Below, piece after piece: positions 8,691 to 16,879 of a stretch of DNA of 64,000 bases. Position 1 is the stretch's first letter. The number at the start of each line of letters is the position of its first letter. The position numbers and the translations under genes were made by a program. Origin of the DNA: MED-G116 sp038107835 (lineage in GTDB: Bacteria > Pseudomonadota > Alphaproteobacteria > Puniceispirillales > Puniceispirillaceae); contig JAYNHH010000012.1 of NCBI GenBank assembly GCA_038107835.1, positions 1 to 64,000 of the forward strand. Direction: 5' to 3'. A model generated the notes under the pieces. It was not told the DNA's origin. It made no database searches and saw only the letters and a program-made list of their open reading frames with translations.

Positions 8691-9691
8691 TGACGGTCAG
8701 CTTCTTTGACGGGCATAATGATATGCTGCTGAGGCTGTGGCACAATGATGATTGGGGTGCCACGGCCTTTCTTGAGTCCGATGGCAGCGGCCATATCGAT
8801 CGCGAACGGATGGCAGCTGCCCACATGACCGGCGGCTTTTTCGCGATTTTCATCCCCGCCAGCAAGACCGACATGCTGGCAGCAGGGCCGATCGACCAGA
8901 AACGCGCGCTGATCCAATGCCTGGAAATGATCGATATTTTCGACACGCTCAGCAGCACGGATTTCGCCCCCTGCCACACCGGACGCGACGCTGGTGGAAA
9001 GACGGGAAAAATCAGCGCTGTGCTGCATATCGAGGGGGCGGAGATGATTTCCGACAGCCTTGACGAGCTGGATCTTCTGTTCCGGCGTGGCGTGCGGTCA
9101 ATCGGGCCACTCTGGTCGCGCAGCAATGTCTTTGGTCATGGCGCTCCTTTCTCCTTCCCCGGCTCCCCCGATCAGGGTGATGGGCTGACCGATGCCGGCA
9201 AGGCGTTGATTGCCGCCTGCGACGAGCGGCGGATTCTGGTTGATCTGTCACATCTGAATGAGGCCGGCTTCTGGGACGTCGCCGCCTGTAGCGAGCGCCC
9301 GCTGATGGCAACCCATTCAAATGCGCATGCGCTGTGCCCGGCACCACGCAATCTGACCGACCGGCAGATCGACGCGATTGCCGAACGCGGCGGCATTGTC
9401 GGTGCCTGTTTTGCCAGCGCCTATCTGCGCGATGATGGCCGGAAACAGGCGGACACACCGCTTGAGCTGATCCTGCGCCAGCTTGACCATCTGGTCTCGC
9501 GGCTTGGCGAGGATGGTGTTGGCCTCGGATCGGATTTCGACGGCGCGGTAATCCCCACCGCAATCGGCGATTGCAGCGGGTTGCCAGCGCTTGCCGAAAC
9601 ATTGCTGGCAAACGGTTTTGGCGATGCGTTGACGAAGAAAATCTGCGCTGGCAACTGGCAGCGTTTTCTGCGTGAAAACCTGCCCAGATGA
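8690..9691 (+). CDS. Membrane dipeptidase family (M19) metallopeptidase
   Basis: A 333-aa zinc peptidase of the renal-dipeptidase family, which hydrolyses dipeptides including those with D-residues. H9 and D11 of DGHNDMLLRL are the first metal ligands. HIEGAEMI supplies the bridging glutamate, and LVDLSHLNEAGF, ATHSNAHAL, PRNLTD and VGLGSDFDG complete the active site. The protein is soluble, with no leader. The ATG at 8690 overlaps the GH84 stop (TGATG), so the two are probably translationally coupled. A GTG at 8687 is an alternative. In this setting it would finish degradation of recycled stem peptides, for example L-Ala-D-Glu or L-Ala-L-Glu dipeptides; that substrate is inferred. Confidence 0.88.
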   Translation: MTVSFFDGHNDMLLRLWHNDDWGATAFLESDGSGHIDRERMAAAHMTGGFFAIFIPASKTDMLAAGPIDQKRALIQCLEMIDIFDTLSSTDFAPCHTGRDAGGKTGKISAVLHIEGAEMISDSLDELDLLFRRGVRSIGPLWSRSNVFGHGAPFSFPGSPDQGDGLTDAGKALIAACDERRILVDLSHLNEAGFWDVAACSERPLMATHSNAHALCPAPRNLTDRQIDAIAERGGIVGACFASAYLRDDGRKQADTPLELILRQLDHLVSRLGEDGVGLGSDFDGAVIPTAIGDCSGLPALAETLLANGFGDALTKKICAGNWQRFLRENLPR

Positions 9692-9712
9692 CCGGTGTCT
9701 GGCACGGCGCGG

Positions 9713-10708
9713 CTAGCCAGCCTGTCCGGATGACGTTTTCACGTTCTCGGCGATCATCGCAATCATCTCGAACATCACCGCCGCGGCAACCATCGAGGTG
9801 ATCTGGTTCGGGCTGTCCTTGGTCGGCATCAGACAGACAACATCGCCGCCAATGATATTCATTCCCCGTACCGCATGCAGCAGGGCCACCGCCTCATCCA
9901 TGCTGAATCCATTGACGCCTGGCTCGATATTGGAAACAGCCGGTGCCACCGACGGGTCGAGACAGTCAAGATCGAAGGTGATGTAGACAGGCCGTCCGGC
10001 AAGAACGGTCTTGATCTGTTCGATCACGTCAAGCGCACCGCGCTGGCGATATTCGGCCATGGTCACGACATTATAGCCGTAATCATAGGACGGCTGCAGC
10101 CAGTCAAGGGTGCGCGGATGGCCACGCAGCCCGACCTGCATCGAATGGGTGGGATCAACCTGCCCCTGATCGACGAGATACGCCCCCCAATGCGCCGCCG
10201 ATTTCTTTGCCCCCAGAAAATGATCGACCGTGGTGAACACATCGGTATGCGCATCAAGATGCAGGAAACAGACCTTCTCGCCGCCGGTCAGCGAACCATT
10301 GCCAAGTGCCTGGATAATCCCGCCCGTGATCGAGTGATCGCCACCAATCGACACCGGCCGCGTCCTGGCAGCATCGATCGGCCGGTAGAAATCGGTGATC
10401 TGCTGGATGCAGTCCTCATTGTCATTGGCCCGTGGAAACGGCACATCGCCGGCATCAACAATGCTGGCACTGGCCCAGGGATCAAAACCGAACACCCCAT
10501 GCGCCCGGCGTTGCAGGGCCGACATATTGCGCACCGCACGGGGGCCAAGATGCTGGTCCCGCTCGGTGGTGCCATTGCCGGCTGAATGCGGCACCCCGAT
10601 AAGCGCGATGTCGGCCGCGGCAACATCATCCTGCGGACAGCGGAACAGGGTTGGCACCCCCCACCAATAGAGATTGTTCATCATGCTTGCATCATGCTGT
10701 TCCGCCAT
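9713..10708 (-). CDS. Agmatinase-family ureohydrolase, copy 1
   Basis: The 331-aa product is an arginase/agmatinase-fold hydrolase that would release urea from a guanidino compound. All six metal ligands are present in SIGGDHSIT, HLDAHTD and FDLDCLDPSVAP. The N-terminal IGVPHSAGNGTTERDQHLGPRAVR segment is typical of agmatinase/guanidinobutyrase-like groups. It is preceded by a good ribosome-binding site (AAAGGA). It is divergent from a second, clearly different ureohydrolase at 11028, with about 320 bp (including a sequencing gap) between them. Agmatine, guanidinobutyrate, guanidinopropionate or guanidine are all possible substrates, and the sequence does not decide. Confidence 0.88.
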   Translation of the reverse strand: MAEQHDASMMNNLYWWGVPTLFRCPQDDVAAADIALIGVPHSAGNGTTERDQHLGPRAVRNMSALQRRAHGVFGFDPWASASIVDAGDVPFPRANDNEDCIQQITDFYRPIDAARTRPVSIGGDHSITGGIIQALGNGSLTGGEKVCFLHLDAHTDVFTTVDHFLGAKKSAAHWGAYLVDQGQVDPTHSMQVGLRGHPRTLDWLQPSYDYGYNVVTMAEYRQRGALDVIEQIKTVLAGRPVYITFDLDCLDPSVAPAVSNIEPGVNGFSMDEAVALLHAVRGMNIIGGDVVCLMPTKDSPNQITSMVAAAVMFEMIAMIAENVKTSSGQAG

Positions 10709-10809
10709 CTGCCTGTTCCTTTCATCAAAAACCCACCGGACGGGCGGCGTCGCCCCTGCCCCGGCTTTTCAGCTTACCCTCCCGGCGGATGCTGCCAAGC
10801 CCGAAAATA

Positions 10810-10909
10810 NNNNNNNNNNNNNNNNNNNNNNNNNNNNNNNNNNNNNNNNNNNNNNNNNNNNNNNNNNNNNNNNNNNNNNNNNNNNNNNNNNNNNNNNNNN
10901 NNNNNNNNN
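10810..10909. other. Assembly gap of exactly 100 N
   Basis: One hundred consecutive N. The round length equals that of the second gap at 42225-42324, which marks both as placeholder gaps of unknown true size. The right edge runs straight into a 21-bp tandem repeat, so the gap probably hides more repeat copies. Confidence 0.98.
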
Positions 10910-10910
10910 C

Positions 10911-10952
10911 CAATGGAGTGTTCCAGAGGGGCAATGGAGCGTTCCAGAGGGG
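10911..10952. repeat. 21-bp tandem repeat, two visible copies at the gap edge
   Basis: Two adjacent 21-bp units (10911-10931 and 10932-10952) start CAATGGAG and end CCAGAGGGG. They differ at a single base (T/C at the ninth position). The first copy begins one base after the N run, so the array probably continues into the gap. It lies about 75 bp upstream of the second ureohydrolase start and could affect its promoter. Confidence 0.85.
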
Positions 10953-11027
10953 CGGCCCCAAACAAAGCGGTGGCCCCAACCCGACCCGCATGTCAGACTA
11001 TGGCCGGACAGCAGATGGGAGGCGGCC

Positions 11028-12047
11028 ATGAGCAAAGAGACAGATCCAGAAGGAGCAGAGGCATTCTTCCAGCCGGTCTCGGCCATCGAGATGCCGCGTT
11101 TTGCCGGCATGCCAAGTTTCATGCGGTTGCCGCATCTTGACCTTGACGCGCCGCGCATCGACGAGGTCGAGATGGGTCTGATCGGTGTGCCGTGGGATGC
11201 CGGAACGACCAACCGACCCGGCCCACGCCATGGCCCGCGGCAATTGCGTGATCTCTCGACAATGATCCGGGCGCTGAATCCGGTTACCGGGGTCAATCCC
11301 TTTGCCACGGTCAATTGCGCCGACCTTGGCGATGTCGGGCCAAACCCGATCGACCTTGCCGACAGCATGGCGCGGATCACCGCCTTCTACGCTGAGATCA
11401 GCAAACGCGGCATTGCCCCGATGACAGCAGGTGGCGATCACCTTGTCTCGCTACCGGTGCTGCGCGGCCTGAAAACCGGCAGACCCGACAGGGGGGCATT
11501 GGCCATGATTCATTTTGATGCCCATACCGACCTGTTTGACAGCTATTTCGGCGGCTTCAAATACACCCATGGCACTCCGTTCCGGCGGGCCATCGAGGAA
11601 GGGCTGCTCGATCCGCAGAAAACTGTGCAGATCGGCATTCGTGGCACTGCCTATAACTATGATGATGTCGAATGGGGCGAGGCCCAGGGCGTCCGGATCA
11701 TCAGGGTCGAGGAATTGTTTGACCGCGGCATTCCCGCAATCATGGCCGAGGCCAGAGCCATTGTCGGCGACAGCCCGACCTATTGTTCCTATGACATTGA
11801 TTTTGTTGACCCCGCCTATGCGCCCGGCACCGGAACGCCGGAAATCGGTGGCCCCAACAGCCATCAGGCACAGCAGGTGGTGCGCGAACTGGCCGGCGTC
11901 AATCTGGTGGGCGCAGACCTTGTCGAGGTCTCACCACCCTTTGACAGCGATGGCGGCACCGCCTGGCTCGGTGTTTCATTGATGTTCGAACTGATGTGCG
12001 TGCTGGCGACGGCGATTGCCGCGCGCCGACAGGCAGAAGCCGGATAG
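11028..12047 (+). CDS. Agmatinase-family ureohydrolase, copy 2
   Basis: A 339-aa arginase/agmatinase-fold enzyme. The N terminus FAGMPSFMRLPH and GVPWDAGTTNRPGPRHGPRQLR resemble guanidinobutyrase/guanidinopropionase/agmatinase groups. Metal-site motifs are TAGGDHLVSLP, HFDAHTD and YDIDFVDPAYAPGTGTPE. The family GGDHS is GGDHL here, and the second Asp motif is DIDFVDP rather than DLDCLDP, so it is not a recent duplicate of the enzyme at 9713-10708. The ATG at 11028 follows GGGAGG by a few bases; reading frames that run back through the gap are not meaningful. It is convergent with the TIM-barrel gene 285 bp away. Confidence 0.9.
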   Translation: MSKETDPEGAEAFFQPVSAIEMPRFAGMPSFMRLPHLDLDAPRIDEVEMGLIGVPWDAGTTNRPGPRHGPRQLRDLSTMIRALNPVTGVNPFATVNCADLGDVGPNPIDLADSMARITAFYAEISKRGIAPMTAGGDHLVSLPVLRGLKTGRPDRGALAMIHFDAHTDLFDSYFGGFKYTHGTPFRRAIEEGLLDPQKTVQIGIRGTAYNYDDVEWGEAQGVRIIRVEELFDRGIPAIMAEARAIVGDSPTYCSYDIDFVDPAYAPGTGTPEIGGPNSHQAQQVVRELAGVNLVGADLVEVSPPFDSDGGTAWLGVSLMFELMCVLATAIAARRQAEAG

Positions 12048-12218
12048 CATTTTCAGTCTCCTTTCCTGGTGCAGGAACCACACCCATTGTGCCAACGATA
12101 CCCGGCATGTGGCGTGATTTGATCCCTTGTCTGATGATCTGGGGACGCGATGCCCCCCGCAAGGATGGCGCGCGATGCCCAGCTGATTTCAAGCCGCAGA
12201 GCCCGATCCCCCCAGATC

Positions 12219-12275
12219 GAAAAACCGTAGCCGGACGCAGGCACTGCGCCTGCCAGGCCTTTCTGGCCAAGCATG
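12219..12275 (-). ncRNA. Candidate small RNA from an isolated promoter
   Basis: A transcript starting about 7 bp after the -10 box at 12287-12282 would run leftward through two hairpins: 12267-12252 (GCCAG/CTGGC stem) and 12253-12237 (GCAGGC/GCCTGC stem, 5-nt loop). It would then reach a short CCG/CGG stem followed by five U (12224-12220), giving about 56 nt. A 73-codon frame starting with ATG at 12274 could instead make this a leaderless mRNA, but the encoded sequence matches nothing I recognise and the U-run lies inside it. Both readings are inference. Confidence 0.35.
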
Positions 12276-12334
12276 AAATAGGGTATATCCTATTTTGTGC
12301 CAAATGTCAAGAAAAAAATTTAGGATTATTCCTA
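12276..12334 (-). promoter_or_regulatory. Consensus promoter with twin palindromic operators
   Basis: On the minus strand there is TTGACA (12310-12305), a 17-bp spacer and TATACC (12287-12282), close to a perfect sigma70 promoter. It is framed by two palindromes of the form TAGG-N6-CCTA, at 12279-12292 (inside a 20-bp perfect inverted repeat 12276-12295) and at 12321-12334. Their centres are exactly 42 bp apart, about four helical turns. The first covers the -10 box and the second lies 11 bp upstream of the -35 box and overlaps the stop codon of the TIM-barrel gene. This is the layout of a repressor that bridges two sites. The regulator is unknown. Confidence 0.6.
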
Positions 12335-13189
12335 TTTCGGGTCAGAAACAGCCTCTGCCTCAAGCGCTGCCCAGATATCGTGAACCCAGCCCTTGATTGT
12401 CAGCGCCTCCTCCCAGCGGTTTGACAGCTCGCGGCCATCCGGCCCTGTCATCGCATATTCGGGCGGCCCCAATTCGCACAGAAAGACACAGTCACCCGAC
12501 GCATTACGCGCCCGCCAGCTTGCCAGCCCGTCATGCCACCAGCCCTGAAACAGCTCGACCCATTTCTGGTGCTGGGGAAAATCGAGCTGCAGCTGGATCT
12601 GCTGGCGACTGGCGACACGGCCCTGAAAACTGTCAGAGCGGTCCAGAATGCGCTGGATCAGCCCCTGATCACGATGATCGAGCGGCAGCTTGAATTCACG
12701 ATCGACAACAAAATGCGAGAGATCGGCGCAAAGCCGCATTTCCGGCACCGCATCAATCAGGCAGAGCGTCGCATAGAGGTCGTTGGTGATGCAGTTGCGG
12801 TGGGTTTCAAACTGGACCGGCATGCCAATCTCGTCGGACATGTCAATCCAGCGGCGGATCACCGGAATCATGCCATCAACAGAAAGCGGCATCACCTGGC
12901 CGATGACATCGACAAAGGGCGCGCCAAAATCCTTTGCCATGATCAGCGTTTCACGCAGTGATTCGATGGTTTTGGGAAAGGCGACGATCAGCGGTGTCAG
13001 CCCGGCGCGCGCCATATGCGGCTGGACCTCGCGCGCCTGGGCAACATCACCGGCGCCAAGATCGAGTGCCATGCCATCATAGCCGGCCCCGGCAACTTTC
13101 TCGCAGATGGCATCATAGGGCAGGATGGTGCCGGTCTGGTCATGCGGCATCATCGCCCAGAGCGAGGTGTAGAATCTCAAAGAACGCAT
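12332..13189 (-). CDS. Xylose-isomerase-like TIM-barrel protein
   Basis: A 285-aa protein of the sugar-phosphate isomerase/epimerase (AP endonuclease family 2) superfamily. Supporting segments are a short beta start (LRFYTSLWAMM), AGYDGMALDL, FETHRNCITNDLYATL with the metal-binding Glu and His, and LCADLSHFVVDRE, a typical D-x-SH metal site. No substrate can be read from the sequence. It is preceded by a strong GGGGAGGGG site and lies 39 bp after the desaturase gene, so it is the last gene of the leftward transporter operon. Confidence 0.75.
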   Translation of the reverse strand: MRSLRFYTSLWAMMPHDQTGTILPYDAICEKVAGAGYDGMALDLGAGDVAQAREVQPHMARAGLTPLIVAFPKTIESLRETLIMAKDFGAPFVDVIGQVMPLSVDGMIPVIRRWIDMSDEIGMPVQFETHRNCITNDLYATLCLIDAVPEMRLCADLSHFVVDREFKLPLDHRDQGLIQRILDRSDSFQGRVASRQQIQLQLDFPQHQKWVELFQGWWHDGLASWRARNASGDCVFLCELGPPEYAMTGPDGRELSNRWEEALTIKGWVHDIWAALEAEAVSDPK

Positions 13190-13228
13190 GCGCCCCTCCC
13201 CTCAGGCGGTGATGCCGGTGCGGCCAGA

Positions 13229-14209
13229 TCAGGCCTCCAGCTTGACCGGCTTGCCGGATGGCGAGGAGACGATCCACACCTCATTTTCCGGCCATTGACT
13301 CTCATCCTTGCTGGCAAGACGGCGAAACGCCTCGATCTGGAATTCAATCCAGCCCATGCGGTGAATGTCACCGCCCCGGCTTTCCAGCAGATGATCGAGT
13401 TTGCGCAGCTGCCAGAACGGCACTGACGGATAGCTGTGATGCGCGGTGTGATAGGGCATCTGCCAGCACAGCCAGCGCATAAAAGCGTTGGTCCGGGTCG
13501 ATCTGGTGTTCTGCAGGATGTCGGTCTTGTGCGTCAGTCCAAGATGCTCGATCGAGTTCTGCAGTTGATGAACCGGCTTGGTCAGCACCATCGGCAACAG
13601 CCAGAACGTCAGCGCGGCCCAGCTCTGAAAATAGAGTGACAGGCCGGCAATCAGCGCATAGCCGAGAAGATGCAGGCGGGATTCACGGATGATGCGGGCC
13701 TCATGCGCCGCGCCAATATAGGGTTCGATGATGATCCCGCGCGCGCGCCGGATAATGCCGACAACCCGGTTGTACCAATAGGTCGTGCCAAGCATCCATT
13801 TGGCAAAGCTCTGCCAGGTATAGGGTTCGCGCGTCAGCTCGCCATCGCGTTCCCAATCCTGGGTCCAGCGGTGATGGGCAAAATGCATGACCTGATCATA
13901 ATCGCGGGGAAAGAGCATGCCAAAACCGATCAGCCGGCCAAAAAACTCGTTCAGTCCCTTCGTCCTGAACACCGACCAATGCGAGAGTTCATGCTGCGCG
14001 GCATAGAGAAAATTGATCGCAACACCAAGCGCAAACCCGGTAGCCAGCACCCACCAGCTTCCAAGCGCCAGAAAATGCAGGGCGGCGAGGCCGGCGATCA
14101 GGCCAAGATGGCTGGCCATCTGCAGGCCACCACGCAGGTCGGATTTGGTGTTCAGGGCCTTCAGCTCTGCCGGTTTGATCAATTTGCGGGTGGCAAAGGC
14201 TTCTTCCAT
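13229..14209 (-). CDS. Membrane di-iron fatty-acid-desaturase-family protein
   Basis: The 326-aa integral membrane protein has the three histidine boxes of the family: HELSH (73-77), HFAHH (109-113) and HTAHH (254-258). Hydrophobic pairs surround residues 35-70 and 178-212. Such enzymes desaturate or hydroxylate lipids, but relatives act on other substrates. Here the gene is sandwiched between a peptide-type ABC importer and a TIM-barrel enzyme, not lipid genes, so an oxygenase step on an imported compound is possible (inference). The start is supported by AAGGAG. Confidence 0.85.
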   Translation of the reverse strand: MEEAFATRKLIKPAELKALNTKSDLRGGLQMASHLGLIAGLAALHFLALGSWWVLATGFALGVAINFLYAAQHELSHWSVFRTKGLNEFFGRLIGFGMLFPRDYDQVMHFAHHRWTQDWERDGELTREPYTWQSFAKWMLGTTYWYNRVVGIIRRARGIIIEPYIGAAHEARIIRESRLHLLGYALIAGLSLYFQSWAALTFWLLPMVLTKPVHQLQNSIEHLGLTHKTDILQNTRSTRTNAFMRWLCWQMPYHTAHHSYPSVPFWQLRKLDHLLESRGGDIHRMGWIEFQIEAFRRLASKDESQWPENEVWIVSSPSGKPVKLEA

Positions 14210-14266
14210 CGTCGTTCTCCTTCGTCTCCAGCGCGTGGCCGGCTTGCCTGGCGGCGAACAGGCCGC

Positions 14267-15934
14267 CTACTTCATCCGGGCAATGGCGGCATCGCCAATA
14301 TTGTCTGCGCCGCGGCTCTCAAGCAGCCTGTCGAGCCAAGTCGGGTCCATCTCCGGCACCGAGCCAAGCAGCAGCTCCGTATAGGGGTGATGCGGCGGGA
14401 CAAACATTTCAGATTTCGGCCCCTGCTCAACCACATCGCCATCTTTCATCACAACGACTTCATCGGCAATGGCGCGAACTGTCGCAAGGTCATGTGTGAT
14501 GAACATATAGGAAAGATCAAGCTCGCTCTGCAATCTGTCAAGCAGCTTGAGAATGCCCTCGGCAACAAGCTGGTCAAGCGCGCTTGTCACCTCGTCACAG
14601 ATGATGAAGCCAGGTTCGGCGGCAATCGCCCGGGCGATGCCGATGCGCTGTTTCTGCCCGCCTGACAGCTCGGACGGCAGACGGTCGATATATTGATCGG
14701 GCTCCATCTCGATCATCCGCAGAAGATCACGCACCCGGTCCTCGAGCGCCCTGCCCGACAGCCCCAGATACATCGCCGCCGGCCGGGCGATCAGATCACG
14801 GATGCGCAGCTTTGGATTGAGCGCCGTGTCGGCCATCTGATAGATCATCTGGACATGGCGCAGCTGGTCACGGCTCCGGTCCTGATAGCTGGCGGGAAGC
14901 GGCGTTCCGGCGAAGCTGACACTGCCCATGCGCGGCTGCAGAAGGCCGGTGATGACCCGCGCCGTGGTCGATTTGCCACTGCCGGACTCGCCAACGACGG
15001 CGACTGTGCGACGTTTGTGAATGGCAAAGGAGACGTTTTTCAGAATGTCCTGACGCGGCGAATAGCCAGCGGTGACATTGGTGATCTCAATCACCGGCTG
15101 CTGGCCGGTTACGGGCGGCTGTTCGGCGCGCGCATATTCGCGCACAGCCCAGAGCGATTTGGTGTAATCCTCCTTCGGACTTTTTAGCATCTTCGTTGTT
15201 GTCGCCTGTTCAACCTCATCGCCCTTGAGCAGCACCTTGATCGTATCGGCCATCTGCGCGACTACGGCCAGATCATGGCTGATATAGATCGCCGCCGTGT
15301 TGAACTGTTTGACAATATCGCGGATCGCCGCCAGCACCTCGATCTGGGTGGTAACGTCGAGCGCAGTCGTCGGCTCGTCAAAAATGATCAAATCAGGACG
15401 GCAGGACAGCGCCATTGCCGTCATCGCGCGCTGCAGTTGGCCTCCCGAAACCTCATGCGGATAGCGATAGCCAAATTCATGCGGGTCCGGCAGATTCATC
15501 CGCTCATAGAGACTGTTGGCATAGGTCTCGGCCTCGGTCCGAGCCATCACATCATGCTTCAGCGGAGCCTCGCAGAACTGGTCGATCAGCCGGTGCGCCG
15601 GATTGAAGCTGGCAGCCGCCGACTGCGCAACATAGGCGATGCGGCGGCCCCGCAGCTGGCGCAATTGCTGCCGGCTCCGGCTGAGCAGGTCAAGCCCGTC
15701 AAATTCGATACTGCCATCAGTGATCTTGCAGCCATCGCGGCAAAACCCCATTGCGGCGAGACCAAGGGTCGATTTGCCAGCACCGGACTCACCGATCAGA
15801 CCAAGAACCTCACCGCGCCTGAGATCAAGATCGACACCATTGATGATGTCGACCCAGGTCTCGTCACTCAGCCCCTTGATATGTACGTTGCGCATGGTGA
15901 GGAGTGGCGCGGTAGCGGTGGTTTTTCTCGACAT
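14267..15934 (-). CDS. Peptide-type ABC transporter ATP-binding protein, fused DppD-DppF
   Basis: A 555-aa protein with two complete ABC ATPase modules. The first has Walker A GESGAGKST, signature VSGGQLQR and Walker B LIIFDEPTTALD. The second has GESGSGKST, LSGGQKQR and a variant Walker B FIICDEVTSALD. Both carry the QxQ...P-type extension of the oligo/dipeptide (PepT) family. It energises the importer made by the next three genes. It starts 9 bp after the permease stop with a GGAGG site. Base composition here is GC-rich like the rest of the window, unlike the permease and binding-protein genes upstream. Confidence 0.92.
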   Translation of the reverse strand: MSRKTTATAPLLTMRNVHIKGLSDETWVDIINGVDLDLRRGEVLGLIGESGAGKSTLGLAAMGFCRDGCKITDGSIEFDGLDLLSRSRQQLRQLRGRRIAYVAQSAAASFNPAHRLIDQFCEAPLKHDVMARTEAETYANSLYERMNLPDPHEFGYRYPHEVSGGQLQRAMTAMALSCRPDLIIFDEPTTALDVTTQIEVLAAIRDIVKQFNTAAIYISHDLAVVAQMADTIKVLLKGDEVEQATTTKMLKSPKEDYTKSLWAVREYARAEQPPVTGQQPVIEITNVTAGYSPRQDILKNVSFAIHKRRTVAVVGESGSGKSTTARVITGLLQPRMGSVSFAGTPLPASYQDRSRDQLRHVQMIYQMADTALNPKLRIRDLIARPAAMYLGLSGRALEDRVRDLLRMIEMEPDQYIDRLPSELSGGQKQRIGIARAIAAEPGFIICDEVTSALDQLVAEGILKLLDRLQSELDLSYMFITHDLATVRAIADEVVVMKDGDVVEQGPKSEMFVPPHHPYTELLLGSVPEMDPTWLDRLLESRGADNIGDAAIARMK

Positions 15935-15943
15935 CAGCGCCTC

Positions 15944-16867
15944 CTAATCCTTGAGACCGCTGGCGCGGTGCAGCAACCAGTCGACGACAAAATTGACAGC
16001 GATTGTCAACACCGCAATTGCCCCGGCCGGGATCAATGGCGTGATGTCGCCAAAGCTGATCAATTCGGCATTGTCGCGCACCATCGAACCCCAATCGGCA
16101 AGCGGTGGCTGAAGCCCCAAGCCCAAAAAAGAAAGTGACGAAATAGTCAAAAAAACAAAACAAAACCGCAAGCCAAACTCTGCGGCAAGTGGTGCCATTG
16201 AGTTAGGCAAAATTTCCCTTGTTATTAGGTAGGCCGTGCTTTCGCCTCTTAATTTAGCTGCTTCAATATAATCCAGAACAACAATATTTAACGCCACAGC
16301 TCGAGCAATTCGAAACACTCTTGTGGAGTCAATCGTTGCGATCACAAGCACCAAGGAAAGCACCGAGGTACCAAAAATTGTTAGCATGAGAAGTGAGAAA
16401 ATTAGAGTGGGTATTGCCATCAATACATCAATAAATCGCCCAAACAATTGGTCGATTATACCTCCTCTCAAAGCAGAGTATATGCCGAGAACAGTACCAA
16501 CTAAAAATGCGAGAGCTGTGATTAAAAATGCGATACCAACCGTATTTCGGGCACCATAAACCAAGCGTGAAAAAACGTCCCTACCAAGGTTATCTGTGCC
16601 CAAAACATATGGATACGCCCAAGGCTCGAAGGCCCCTGCAAGAATTTCATATTGCTCGTAGGGAGCGATCAATGGGGCAAAAACAGCAAACGTTATGTAA
16701 ATAATAATCGTAAGAATTCCAAAACTTGCCGTTAGCGGTGCGGTCCGGATAAATTTCGCAGTCGGCTCATTAACACACAAGATCAATAACTGCTGAAACA
16801 GCCAACCTGCGGCCAAACAAACACTCACTACAATTGGCAACCAAATCATTACAGAAAAAAGGTTCAT
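15944..16867 (-). CDS. Peptide-type ABC transporter permease, DppC-like
   Basis: A 307-aa inner-membrane permease of the DppC/OppC type. It has the GTDNLGRDVFSRLVYGAR loop and the EAA loop EAAKLRGESTAYLITREILPN, with six or seven hydrophobic segments. The N terminus has an extra hydrophobic stretch (residues 4-32) before the usual first segment. Codon choice switches sharply near 16120. The first about 80 percent of the gene is AT-rich (TTT, TTG, GTT codons), while the last about 60 codons after the conserved LGLGLQPPLADWG motif are GC-rich. The gene therefore looks like a mosaic. Confidence 0.9.
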   Translation of the reverse strand: MNLFSVMIWLPIVVSVCLAAGWLFQQLLILCVNEPTAKFIRTAPLTASFGILTIIIYITFAVFAPLIAPYEQYEILAGAFEPWAYPYVLGTDNLGRDVFSRLVYGARNTVGIAFLITALAFLVGTVLGIYSALRGGIIDQLFGRFIDVLMAIPTLIFSLLMLTIFGTSVLSLVLVIATIDSTRVFRIARAVALNIVVLDYIEAAKLRGESTAYLITREILPNSMAPLAAEFGLRFCFVFLTISSLSFLGLGLQPPLADWGSMVRDNAELISFGDITPLIPAGAIAVLTIAVNFVVDWLLHRASGLKD

Positions 16868-16879
16868 GCTCTTATCACC

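Larger units (their letters stand above)
10709..11027. other. Intergenic region between divergent ureohydrolases, interrupted by a gap
   Basis: This stretch separates the start codons of the two divergent ureohydrolase genes and should contain both promoters. It holds a 100-N assembly gap and a short tandem repeat, which have their own entries, and a GGGAGG ribosome-binding site at about 11017-11022. No gene is visible in the known bases. Confidence 0.7.

Noticed and set aside
10674..11027. Upstream extension of the second ureohydrolase through the gap
   Set aside because: The frame crosses 100 N of arbitrary length, while the ATG at 11028 has a proper ribosome-binding site and fits the family start.
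12053..12274. A 73-codon protein gene starting at the orphan promoter
   Set aside because: The encoded sequence resembles no family I know, has no coding-like codon pattern and contains the putative U-run terminator. It is kept only as an alternative to the small-RNA reading.
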